A DNA stretch of 64,000 nucleotides from an uncultured Paracoccaceae bacterium (lineage in GTDB: Bacteria > Pseudomonadota > Alphaproteobacteria > Rhodobacterales > Rhodobacteraceae), in the NCBI GenBank assembly GCA_947487205.1, contig CANKVU010000002.1:124001-188000 (forward strand). Reading direction: 5' to 3'. The translations under genes were made by a program, and so were the position numbers. The notes below the pieces were generated by a model. That model saw only the letters and a program-made list of their open reading frames with translations, ran no database searches and had not been told where the DNA came from. Shown in pieces: positions 1 to 7,485 of this stretch; positions within the stretch are counted from its first letter, which is position 1, and each line of letters opens with the position of its first letter.

Positions 1-1628
1 CCGCCCGAGATCCCCGCCGGGAACGCGTCCGCCGCCCGTCCCGCATCCGTCCCGACCGCGTCGGGCCGCGCGGGGGCGTCCGCCGGCGCGCCGTCCCGAC
101 CCTGTCCCGGCAGGCCGGCCATGTCCCGCCCCGCCGCCGCCGCGCCCGGCGTCGCGGCCCCGCCCGGGCCCGCCGCGGCCGCCGCCGCCGGCCCGGCGAA
201 GCCGGTCTCGACGGTATCGGCGTCGAGAAGGACGTTGGTCTGCTCGATCACGGCGAGGTCGATCATGTCGCCGCCCACCACGATCAGGTCGTAGGCGAAG
301 CCCAGCTCCCAGAAGCTCGCGGCGTTGACGAGTTCGTTGCCGCCCATCTCGATGCGGGTCTCGCGGCCCGACAGGGTGATCTCGGCCCGGTCGTGGTCGG
401 TGGCGAAATTGTACTGCTCGACCCAGTTGATCTGGGTCACGTCGCCCTCGATCCGCACCACCGACCAGGCCGCGGGGGCGTCGCCCCCGCCCCCGCCGCC
501 CGGCGCCGCGCCGGGCCCGGGGGTCTGCGCGATCTCGGCGGCGTTGACCGCGGCGGACGGGCCGGACGGGGCGCCGGCCGGGCCGGGGACGGCGTCGCGG
601 TCCACCACCACGTTGCGCTGGGTGATCGCGTCGAGCGCGACGATCCGCCCCCCCACCGCGATCACCGGGGCGTCGAGCCAGTTCGATACGATCGCGGCCT
701 GGTTCACCGCGACATTCGCCCCGGTCCAGATCCCGGGGCCGGAGGAATGCGACGATCCCCCGCCGTCCCCGTCGCCGTCCCCGTCCCCGTCGCCGCCGGG
801 CAGGCCCGCGAAGGGATCAGGCGGGGCGGCGTCCGATGGCCCCTGCCCGTCCTCCGCGTCCGGGTCCGCCCCCGCTGGCACGGGCAGCGGCAGGTCGCGC
901 CCGGCCAGGTGATCGGGGCGGAACGCGGCCCAGTCGGGCATCTCGTCCGCGCGCTGGCCGTCGACGCGGATCCCCGCCGCCTCGGGCCCGCGCAGCGTCT
1001 CGATCCGGAGCGGGCCGCTCTCGACGCTGCCGGCGGGCGGCAGGTCCGCGATCGCCGCGACGGCCGCGTCGCCCCAGCCCGCCTCCTCTGTCGGGGGGGC
1101 GAGCGCGACCGGGCCGATCCGCGCCGCCGCGTCGGCCAGCGCCATCAGCGCCTCCGTGGCGGGGGCCACAGGGGCGAAGCCGGCCGCGTCGATATCGCCC
1201 CGATTGTCGTTATCCGTCAGGACGTTGCGCTGCACCGTTACCGCGACGAGGGAAGAGGGCGGCAGGATCAGCACCTCCGCCCGCGACGTCGCCTCCGCGG
1301 CGACGGGCCCCGCGGGGGCGGCGCGATCGGGCGCCATGGCGAAGGAGAGCGGCTCCACCCGGCCCTGGACCGGGCCGGTGTCGACGCGCTGGACGGAATG
1401 GTGAAGGGGATGATGCGCGCCTTCGTAATCGAGCCGGGGCGCCACGCCGGCCAGATCGTGCGGCGCCTCGGCGGCCGCGCGCCCCAGGTCGAGCGGCGGC
1501 CGGGCGGCCGCGTCGGGCTCAGGATCGACGAAGGGGTCGTAGCCGTCGCGCGCGCGCCCCTCCTCGATGGCGAGGGCGAAGAGGCCGGCGAAATGCGCGA
1601 TGGCGTCTGTGGTCGGATCGAGCGGCAT
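1..1628 (-). CDS. Protein with duplicated VGG/QxNVxxD module, 3' end outside window
   Basis: About 542 residues are visible and the frame stays open to the window edge. The ATG at 1626-1628 follows an AGGA-type site. Residues 1-290 are low complexity and end in a (GD)n run. A structured core spans about 295-475. Two stretches, residues 322-345 and 448-471, align without gaps over 24 positions with 11 identities; each has VGG followed ten residues later by QxNVxxDxD. A third QRNVLTDND copy sits at 133-141. The segment 396-445 (INWVEQYNFATD, ITLSG, EMGGNEL, SFWELGF) resembles a conserved alphaproteobacterial protein I associate with type I secretion loci, but this is from memory. It lies downstream of the large acidic gene on the same strand, after two hairpins. 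There is no signal peptide or membrane segment. Function is unknown. Confidence 0.75.
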   Translation of the reverse strand, partial: MPLDPTTDAIAHFAGLFALAIEEGRARDGYDPFVDPEPDAAARPPLDLGRAAAEAPHDLAGVAPRLDYEGAHHPLHHSVQRVDTGPVQGRVEPLSFAMAPDRAAPAGPVAAEATSRAEVLILPPSSLVAVTVQRNVLTDNDNRGDIDAAGFAPVAPATEALMALADAAARIGPVALAPPTEEAGWGDAAVAAIADLPPAGSVESGPLRIETLRGPEAAGIRVDGQRADEMPDWAAFRPDHLAGRDLPLPVPAGADPDAEDGQGPSDAAPPDPFAGLPGGDGDGDGDGDGGGSSHSSGPGIWTGANVAVNQAAIVSNWLDAPVIAVGGRIVALDAITQRNVVVDRDAVPGPAGAPSGPSAAVNAAEIAQTPGPGAAPGGGGGGDAPAAWSVVRIEGDVTQINWVEQYNFATDHDRAEITLSGRETRIEMGGNELVNAASFWELGFAYDLIVVGGDMIDLAVIEQTNVLLDADTVETGFAGPAAAAAAGPGGAATPGAAAAGRDMAGLPGQGRDGAPADAPARPDAVGTDAGRAADAFPAGISG

Positions 1629-1676
1629 GGTCCTGTCCCATCGGTCGCGTCAGTCCGGTCGGCGCCGGAGGAGATC

Positions 1677-1741
1677 GGCCCGCGCGCGAAGGCGCGGGCC
1701 GCCTGCAGAAGGCCCCGGGGCCGGCGCACCGGCCCCGGGGC
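1677..1741 (-). terminator. Tandem GC hairpins between the two left-edge genes
   Basis: Two perfect inverted repeats occupy the 127-bp gap after the stop of the large acidic gene. The first met by the minus-strand transcript has a 13-bp all-GC stem (1712-1724 with 1729-1741) and a 4-nt loop. The second has a 9-bp stem (1677-1685 with 1692-1700) and a 6-nt loop. Neither has a T-run after it on the minus strand, so a classic intrinsic terminator is not assured. Partial termination or mRNA stabilisation that raises expression of the upstream gene over the downstream one is an equally good reading. Confidence 0.55.
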
Positions 1742-1755
1742 GCGGGACACGGCGA

Positions 1756-4700
1756 TCAGGCGTCGCCGTCCTCGCCCGTGTAGGCGGAGCTGAACGCGCC
1801 GCCGACCACCGTCATGTCGACGGTGTTGCCGAGCACGTTGGCGCCCATGACGATGTCCTGGTTGAACGCGCCCACATCGAGCTGCGCCGCCGAGGAGGCG
1901 AAGGATTCGCCGGTCACGTAGCCGTCGTCCCCGTTGCCAGAGCCCCACGAGCCGGCATTGCCGCCCATGCCGCCGTCGCCGGTCGAGGCGCTGCCGCCGG
2001 CACCGCCGGCGCCCATGCCGCCTTCGGCGGCGCCGCCGGTGGACATGCCGCCCATGCCGTCCCCGGTGCTGCCGCCGGTGGCGGTGCCGCCGCCGCCCGC
2101 GCCAGACCCGCCCGAGGCGGCCGAGACGGCGCCGCTGGTCGCGGTGTCGGACGAGGCCATGGCCTCGTTGCCGACCGCGCCGCCGGCGCCGGTGCCCAGA
2201 TCGGTGGTGTTGCCGGTCGCCGATTCGGCCAGCGCCTCGGCCGCGATCTCGGACAGACCGCCGAAGCCCGCGTCGCTGTCGGCATAGCCGTCGGCCGAGC
2301 CGTCGGCCGTGGCATCGGTGTCGGAGGCGCTGGCGCCGCCGTCGCCGCTATCGGCGGCGGCATCGGCCGCCCCCGTCGCGCTGCCGCTGGAGGTGGCGCT
2401 GCCCGCGGCATCGGCATTGCCGCCGGTGGCCGCCGATTCGCCGCTGCCGCTGCCGGTGGCATCGGCATCGTTCGCCGCCTCGCCGGCCGCGCCGCTCCCG
2501 CTTTCGGAATCGGTGCCGCCGGTGGCGCTCGCCGTGGCGTCGTCGTCGGTCGTGGCCGCGCCCGAGGCGCCCGCCCCGGTCGTGCCCTCGGCGGTGCCGT
2601 CGCCCGACACGTCGGTGTCGAGCATGCCGGTGGTCGTGGTGGCGGTGCCGCCCGCGCCCGAGGCGCTGTCGGACCGGCCGCTGCCATCGGCCGCGCCGTC
2701 ATTGCCGGCCGTGCCGGCCGCGCCCGCGCCGCTTTCGGAATCGGAGCCCGCGGCGGTATCGGCCGTGGCGTTGTCATCCGTCGCGGCCTGGCCGCCCGTC
2801 ACCGACCCGGTGGCGCCGCTGTTGGCGGCCTCGCCGGTCACGTCGGCATCGGCCGGACCGGAGGTGGTGGTGGACCCGCCCCCCGCGCCGCCGCTGCCCG
2901 TGCCCGTGCCGGTGCCGGTGCCCGTCGATCCCGCCGCGCCCGACGTGGCGCTGCCCGCGCCGCCCGCGCCGCCGGCGGCATCGCCCGCATCCCCGGTCTC
3001 GGTCCCGGAGGCGGTGGCGCCGTGATCGCCGTCGCCGTGGCCGTGGCCCGTCGCGGCCGAGATGTCGGTATCGCTGTCGGTGTCGGTGTCGCTCGACCCG
3101 CTGCCTCCCGACCCGCCGGCGCCGTCGGCCCCGGTTTCGGCGTCGGCCATGCCGTCGCCCATGCCCGAGGCGTCGGCCGCGCCGCCATCGCCGCCATCGC
3201 CCGCGCCGTCGCTGGCCGCGTCGCCCATGGCGTCGGCCGCGGCCTCCTGCGCGCTGTCGCCGCTGTCGCCCGCCTGGGTCTCGGCGGAGCTGGCGGTGCC
3301 GGCCGCGCCGTCGGCGCTCACGTCGCCGTCGATGGCGCCGCCATCGCCGCCCGCCGCGTCGCCGTCGGTGCTGCTGGAGGCGGTGCCGGCCACGTCGGTG
3401 TCGACATCGCCCGAGGCGCCGCCGTCGGAGGCCGCGTCGGCCGCCGCATCGCCCTGCGCGTCGCCGTCGGCCGATTGCGATTGCGCGCCCCCGGCGCCGC
3501 CCGTGGCCATGGCGTCGCTGGCGCTCTCGGCGTCGGACCCCGTCTCCACGTCGCCGTCGATGGCGCCGCCATCGCCGCCCGCCGCGTCGGCCGCCGAATC
3601 GGAGCTGCCGCGCCCGGTCCCCTCGGCGGCGCTGTCGGAATCGCCGCCGCGGCCGCTTTCGGTGTCGCTGTCGCTGTCCGCCGATCCGTCGGCGTCCTGG
3701 CGGGCCTCGGCCTGGGTGTCGCCGGCATCGCCGCCCGCATCGTCGGAGGCCGCGTCGGCCGTGCTCTCGCCGTCCACGGCGCTGTCGGACCGCGCCGTGC
3801 CGCCGTCGCCGGCCCGCCCGTCGGTGTCGGTATCGGCCTGGGTGTCGGCGTTGCCGCCCGAGGTCTCGAGCCCGGAGCTGTCGCCGCCATCGCCGCTCTC
3901 GCCGTCCGAGGTGGCGTCCACGTCGCCGCCCGACGCGTCATGGCCCGTGCCGTCGGCGTCGCCCGTGTCGCCGCCGTCGCCGGCCGCGGCGTCGACATCG
4001 CCGGTCCCGCCGCTCTGGCCGCCCGCGGCCTTGGAGAAGCCGCCGACCGCGACGCCGCCCAGGCCCGCGCCGCCGGCCGTGGCGGCATCGCCGCCGCCCG
4101 CGGCGCCGTTGCTCGCGACCTCGATCCCGTCCTCGGCCGTGGCGGTGCCGCCGGTGGCGCTGCCGCTCTGGTCGAAGCTGCCGTGATTGGCCACGCTCGC
4201 CTCTTCGAGGTGGTCGGCATCGTCGAGATCGTTGCTCAGCGTGTTGACGAAGCCGGCATCGTTGCCGTCCCCGCCCAGGGCGCCGGTCAGCACGTCGCCC
4301 ATGTCGATGTCGTTGCCCGGATCGTAGGCCAGGTCGCCGCCGGCGAACATGATGTCGCCGGTCGATCCGCCATCGAGGTCGAAATCGCCGAAATCGTCGT
4401 CGCTGGGCTCGTAGCCCGACAGGTCGGCGGACATGTCGAGATCGGCCGAGACGCTGACATCGACGCCGACATCGCTCGATGTCGAGGTGTCGGTCGCATT
4501 GGCGTTCTCGTTGACGTTCGAATTGTCGCTCTCGGTATCGGCCGAGGCATCGCTGCCGGCCTCGGAGGCGCTGTCACTGTCGCTGTCACTGGCGCTTTCG
4601 GCCGAGGCGGCGCTGGAACTGTCCGTCTCGGATTCGTTGCGATTGGCGTTCTCGCTGGAATTGTCCGAGTAATTGACGTTGTCGTTCACGCTGCCGTTGT

Positions 4701-4887
4701 CGTTGCCGTTGGAATTGGCATTGTCGTTGCCATTTCCGCTATCGTTGGAATTGTCGTTGTCGCTCTCGGAGGCGTTGACGTTCTCGTTGAGGTTCTCGTT
4801 CTTGCTCTTGTCGAGATCCACGTCGTAGCCGTCATGGCCGTGGCCGATCCCGTCGCCCCAGCCGATGATGTTGTTTCTCTGTGCCAT
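1756..4887 (-). CDS. Large acidic Ser/Asp/Gly/Ala/Asn-rich repeat protein
   Basis: The product is about 1043 residues. The ATG at 4885-4887 has AGGAG eight bases upstream, which is preferred over a start seven codons earlier. A short conserved-looking head (NNIIGWGDGIGHGHDGYDVD) is followed by an Asn/Asp/Ser-rich tract to about residue 130, a more ordered acidic patch (about 140-250; YEPSDDDFGDFDLDGG), then roughly 700 residues of degenerate Gly/Ala/Ser/Asp/Thr repeats. No cysteines were noticed and there are very few Lys or Arg. The C-terminus turns structured again: NQDIVMGANVLGNTVD, then MTVVGG. That tail resembles the NQ...VGG segment of the downstream protein. No Sec signal is seen, so export, if any, would be by a leaderless route such as type I secretion. 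A secreted or surface biofilm polymer is inferred, not shown. Confidence 0.75.
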   Translation of the reverse strand: MAQRNNIIGWGDGIGHGHDGYDVDLDKSKNENLNENVNASESDNDNSNDSGNGNDNANSNGNDNGSVNDNVNYSDNSSENANRNESETDSSSAASAESASDSDSDSASEAGSDASADTESDNSNVNENANATDTSTSSDVGVDVSVSADLDMSADLSGYEPSDDDFGDFDLDGGSTGDIMFAGGDLAYDPGNDIDMGDVLTGALGGDGNDAGFVNTLSNDLDDADHLEEASVANHGSFDQSGSATGGTATAEDGIEVASNGAAGGGDAATAGGAGLGGVAVGGFSKAAGGQSGGTGDVDAAAGDGGDTGDADGTGHDASGGDVDATSDGESGDGGDSSGLETSGGNADTQADTDTDGRAGDGGTARSDSAVDGESTADAASDDAGGDAGDTQAEARQDADGSADSDSDTESGRGGDSDSAAEGTGRGSSDSAADAAGGDGGAIDGDVETGSDAESASDAMATGGAGGAQSQSADGDAQGDAAADAASDGGASGDVDTDVAGTASSSTDGDAAGGDGGAIDGDVSADGAAGTASSAETQAGDSGDSAQEAAADAMGDAASDGAGDGGDGGAADASGMGDGMADAETGADGAGGSGGSGSSDTDTDSDTDISAATGHGHGDGDHGATASGTETGDAGDAAGGAGGAGSATSGAAGSTGTGTGTGTGSGGAGGGSTTTSGPADADVTGEAANSGATGSVTGGQAATDDNATADTAAGSDSESGAGAAGTAGNDGAADGSGRSDSASGAGGTATTTTGMLDTDVSGDGTAEGTTGAGASGAATTDDDATASATGGTDSESGSGAAGEAANDADATGSGSGESAATGGNADAAGSATSSGSATGAADAAADSGDGGASASDTDATADGSADGYADSDAGFGGLSEIAAEALAESATGNTTDLGTGAGGAVGNEAMASSDTATSGAVSAASGGSGAGGGGTATGGSTGDGMGGMSTGGAAEGGMGAGGAGGSASTGDGGMGGNAGSWGSGNGDDGYVTGESFASSAAQLDVGAFNQDIVMGANVLGNTVDMTVVGGAFSSAYTGEDGDA
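3319..3589. repeat. Pair of near-perfect 42-bp direct repeats inside the acidic gene
   Basis: The stretches 3319-3360 and 3547-3588 appear identical by eye and encode DAAGGDGGAIDGDV-type blocks 228 bp (76 codons) apart. Looser copies of other blocks, such as SDSESGxGAAG around 2480-2520 and 2720-2760, also recur. Identity at the DNA level suggests recent duplication or gene conversion, so repeat number may vary between strains. Assembly errors are also possible in such sequence. Confidence 0.7.
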
Positions 4888-5482
4888 ATCCTGGACTCCT
4901 GGCGGCACTGGACACGGGTCGCCACTCTGTCAAAAGCGACCGACGGGCCCGATCCGCCCTGATGTGAATTTATGGATTGCGGCTTTCTGTTGCGCCCGGG
5001 AAAGCCCACCGGACCCGATGTGCAGCTACATCGTACCCCCCTTCGTGAAATACCGGCCCGTTCCCCGAGGGCCGGTCCGGCGGAATACGCGCCCGGCCGG
5101 ATCGTTCTGAAATGTATTTGCGGCCCTATTGGCGCGAGCCGTGAGAGGAAATATGCCGAAACGCCCATTGGCTGGCATCCCGGTAATCCGATTATCCTCG
5201 AATCGCGCGGGGCCGGGGGAATGGCTGGCAATCGACCGATCAATCTCACCCGTTCGGTGAAGGGGTCCGCGCCCGGGCGGGCGGCGGCCCGCAGACGCGG
5301 CTCGGCCACGCGCCTGATTCCAATCGAACTTCGCGTTAACGGGGAAATGAGATTTGATTCATTCGCGCCAAGCGTGTCCGCCGGCGGATTGATCTTTCGG
5401 ATAGTTTACGACTGGTTATCGAGAGGTAAACTTGGGACTACTTCCGTTGTTTACAACCGATTTTCCAGAACCGACTTTTTCA
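4888..5482. promoter_or_regulatory. Long divergent intergenic region upstream of acidic gene and LuxR regulator
   Basis: Nearly 600 bp without a convincing gene separates the acidic-protein gene (minus) from the LuxR-type gene (plus). The outer parts are noticeably less GC-rich than the coding DNA around them. Near 4955-4985 a minus-strand CATAAATTC-like sequence could serve as a -10 element for the acidic gene. Several open frames cross the region but have poor codon bias and no ribosome binding site. It probably holds both promoters and their operators; see the GTTTAC sites near 5404-5457. Confidence 0.6.
5404..5457. promoter_or_regulatory. Repeated GTTTAC half-sites, putative operator
   Basis: GTTTAC occurs at 5404-5409, its inverse GTAAAC at 5426-5431, and GTTTAC again at 5449-5454 inside the near-palindrome GTTGTTTACAAC (5446-5457). 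The half-sites start 22 and 23 bp apart, about two helical turns, in an AT-rich island just upstream of the LuxR-type gene. The spacing fits a dimeric HTH regulator on one face of the DNA. The cognate protein is not known; the adjacent regulator is the obvious candidate. Confidence 0.45.
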
Positions 5483-6220
5483 ATGAAGGACACCGAGCGG
5501 ATGATTTCTGGCGAACCCGCCCTGATCGGACCACGGACATTCTCGAAATGCAGCGTCACCTTCGCGGGGAGCGCGCGGCAATTCTCCGACCGGATGCTGT
5601 CGGCGCTGGCCGCCGAGTTCCCCGATGTCGATTTCGACCGCGTCGAGCGCATCGGGTCGGTCGAGCAGCATTGCCGCCGCGACGCCGGCCGGCGGCCGGT
5701 GCTGCTGGTCATCGACGAGGAGGATATCGACGACCTGCTCGAACGGTCGGACCATTACGTGGCGCTGGCCGAACCGGGCCGGCTGGTGGTGGGCTACCGC
5801 GACGCGCGCGCCGCCTCGGGGCTGCTGTCGGCGATCGAGATGCAGCCCAGCCTGCTGCGGATCGGGTTCCTGCCGCTCAACGTGCAGATCGACGCCTGGA
5901 TCTCGATCACGCGGCTGCTGATGTGCGGCGAGATCGTCTATCCGCAGGACCTGCTGCCCGAACGGTTCCGCTCGGCGCCCACCGACGCCGCCGCGATCGA
6001 CGGCGACCTGCTGACCCCCCGCGAATGGGAGATCCTGGAACTGGTCGCCACGGGGATGCAGAACAAGCTGATCGCCCGGGACCTGTCGGTGTCGGAGCAC
6101 ACGGTGAAGCTGCACGTCCACAACATCCTGCGCAAGCTCGGCGTCCCGAACCGCACCGGCGCGGCGCAATGGTACGCGAAATGCGTGGCCGCCAGCGGGC
6201 GCGGGGCGCGCCGGGAATGA
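5483..6220 (+). CDS. LuxR/GerE-type transcriptional regulator
   Basis: The C-terminal 65 residues are a GerE helix-turn-helix (LTPREWEILELVATGMQNK, then SVSEHTVKLHVHNILRKLG). The N-terminal half resembles a degenerate receiver-like or CsgD-type domain with no obvious phospho-acceptor pattern (VLLVIDEEDIDDLLERSDHY). The start is uncertain. ATG 5483 is used here; ATG 5501 has an AAGGA ten bases upstream, and a TTG at 5432 follows AGAGG but would encode an AT-rich, unlikely-looking head. It diverges from the acidic-protein gene and is translationally coupled to the next gene, so control of the left-edge locus is a reasonable inference. By analogy CsgD, also LuxR-type, controls curli. Confidence 0.8.
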   Translation: MKDTERMISGEPALIGPRTFSKCSVTFAGSARQFSDRMLSALAAEFPDVDFDRVERIGSVEQHCRRDAGRRPVLLVIDEEDIDDLLERSDHYVALAEPGRLVVGYRDARAASGLLSAIEMQPSLLRIGFLPLNVQIDAWISITRLLMCGEIVYPQDLLPERFRSAPTDAAAIDGDLLTPREWEILELVATGMQNKLIARDLSVSEHTVKLHVHNILRKLGVPNRTGAAQWYAKCVAASGRGARRE

Positions 6221-6708
6221 CGGCGCAGGCGCCGTTCGACGGCCTGCTGCTGCGGATCGGGCGCCTGAACTACGCCTGGACGAACACCGAGAGCCTGCTG
6301 ATCCACGTCATCGCGGGCCTGGCGGGGACCGGCAAGAACCCGGCCGTCATCATCTTCCTGACGCTGAACACGACCCGCGCCCGGATCGACCTGGTGGAGC
6401 GGCTGGCAAAGATGGAGGCGACGCCCGCGGCGCAGCGCCGGCGCGTCCTGGACCTGACGGGCCGGATCGTGAAGCATTCGGCGCTGCGGAACCATTACAA
6501 TCACAGCCTCTACGCGTTCGACCCCGCCGACGGGGCCGCGCGCACGATCACGATGCGGATCGCCGACCGCAAGGACGACATCAGGGTCGGTCGCCCGCGG
6601 GCGATCGATGCCGGGGCGCTGGCCGACATCGACGCGGCGATCGCCTCGCTGTCGGCCCTGAACCGCGACTTCTGGCAGGCGATCCACGAGTTCCGCTTTC
6701 CGGTCTGA
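6217..6708 (+). CDS. Small hypothetical protein coupled to the LuxR gene
   Basis: The protein has 163 residues and starts at an ATGA overlap with the stop of the LuxR-type regulator, so the two are very likely co-translated. It is soluble and mostly helical in character, with a central NTTRARIDLVERL helix and a conserved-looking HSALRNHYNHSLYAFD segment rich in His, Asn and Tyr. I do not recognise the family. An accessory or sensor partner of the regulator is possible but is inferred only from the overlap. Confidence 0.7.
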   Translation: MTAQAPFDGLLLRIGRLNYAWTNTESLLIHVIAGLAGTGKNPAVIIFLTLNTTRARIDLVERLAKMEATPAAQRRRVLDLTGRIVKHSALRNHYNHSLYAFDPADGAARTITMRIADRKDDIRVGRPRAIDAGALADIDAAIASLSALNRDFWQAIHEFRFPV

Positions 6709-6712
6709 GCGG

Positions 6713-7396
6713 CTAGGGCGCCACCGCCCGGAGGAACATCGCCAGGCCCGTCTCGAACCGGGCGCGGGTCTCGGCGGGGGCGGGCGGCGCGCCCGGGTTC
6801 AGCAGGATGTCGGCGAGCGAGGGGCGCAGCATGCCCTCCAGGATCGCGGCGGCCTGGGCGGTGTCGGCGATCTCGGCCTCGCCCCGCGCCACGGCCCGGT
6901 CGAGCTCGTCGCGGATCAGGGCGCGGTCGTGCAGGATGCAGCGCGACAGGCAGGCCTGCGCCGCCTCGGGGCGCGATTCGGCCCCCGCCACGGCGAAGCG
7001 CAACACCGCCGCGGGCAGCCCCGAGGGCCGGGCGCGGGGGCACGGGGCGAGCAGCAGGCGCAACCGCTCCTCCAGCGGGCGGGCGCGGCCGGCGGCGTCG
7101 AGCTCGCGGACGAACTGGCTGCGGATCCGGCCCATATAGGCGGCGAAGAGCTCGTCGCGATCGGCGAAGAGGCCGTAGAGCGTGCGCTTGGACATGCCCG
7201 CCTCGGCGGCGATGGCGTCCATCGTCATCCCGTCGAGCCCGGCGCGCGCGAAGACCGCGTCCAGCGCCTCGAAGATCCGCTCCATCCGGTCGGCGGCCGA
7301 CATCACCGGCGGCCGCCCGCGGGCGCGCCCCCGGCATCCCCCGCCCCCGCAGCCGCCCGGCTTTCGCGATGCATCGTTCCGCTCTTGCAAGATCAC
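6713..7396 (-). CDS. TetR-family repressor of the adjacent RND pump
   Basis: The N-terminal HTH region is clear: RGRPPV, then MTMDAIAAEAGMSKRTLYGL at about residues 58-77, followed by FADRDELFAAYM. The remainder is a typical ligand-binding all-helical domain, for about 227 residues in total. The RGRPP block is commonly present at the start of this family, which favours the upstream GTG (7394-7396) or a TTG two codons later with a better-spaced GGAG; an ATG at 7303 would cut into the domain. It is transcribed divergently from the efflux operon 90 bp away, the usual arrangement for AcrR-like local repressors. Its inducing ligand cannot be read from sequence. Confidence 0.85.
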   Translation of the reverse strand: MILQERNDASRKPGGCGGGGCRGRARGRPPVMSAADRMERIFEALDAVFARAGLDGMTMDAIAAEAGMSKRTLYGLFADRDELFAAYMGRIRSQFVRELDAAGRARPLEERLRLLLAPCPRARPSGLPAAVLRFAVAGAESRPEAAQACLSRCILHDRALIRDELDRAVARGEAEIADTAQAAAILEGMLRPSLADILLNPGAPPAPAETRARFETGLAMFLRAVAP

Positions 7397-7485
7397 TCCG
7401 CCCGATTTAGGGAACCGGTGAGTTTTTTATCCTGACGCCCGCCGGACATCAAGCGCCCGCAGGCCCCGCCGAAAGAAAGATCGCC
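7397..7485. promoter_or_regulatory. Divergent promoter region of TetR and RND genes
   Basis: This 89-bp gap contains the only AT-rich stretch nearby, GTGAGTTTTTTATCCTGA (about 7420-7437), preceded by AACCGGT, which contains the 6-bp palindrome ACCGGT. It must hold both divergent promoters and, by family analogy, the TetR operator. No longer symmetric site stands out. Confidence 0.4.

Noticed and set aside
393-1793. Plus-strand open frame over the left-edge gene
   Set aside because: Arg/Gly/Pro-rich shadow of the minus-strand coding frame, which has conserved-looking blocks and an internal repeat.
2100-4200. Repeat-rich stretch considered as a CRISPR or satellite array
   Set aside because: Units differ in length and sequence, keep codon phase and encode a continuous protein, so it is coding repeat and not an array.
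1567-4962. Plus-strand open frame of about 1130 codons opposite the acidic gene
   Set aside because: Its product is Ala/Gly/Val/Arg monotony produced by reading the GC-rich repeats backwards; it has no start context or domain. The minus strand has a good ribosome site and ordered termini.
4888-5482. Possible small ORFs in the long gap before the LuxR-type gene
   Set aside because: Codon use is random, composition is less GC-rich than genes, and no ribosome site precedes any candidate.
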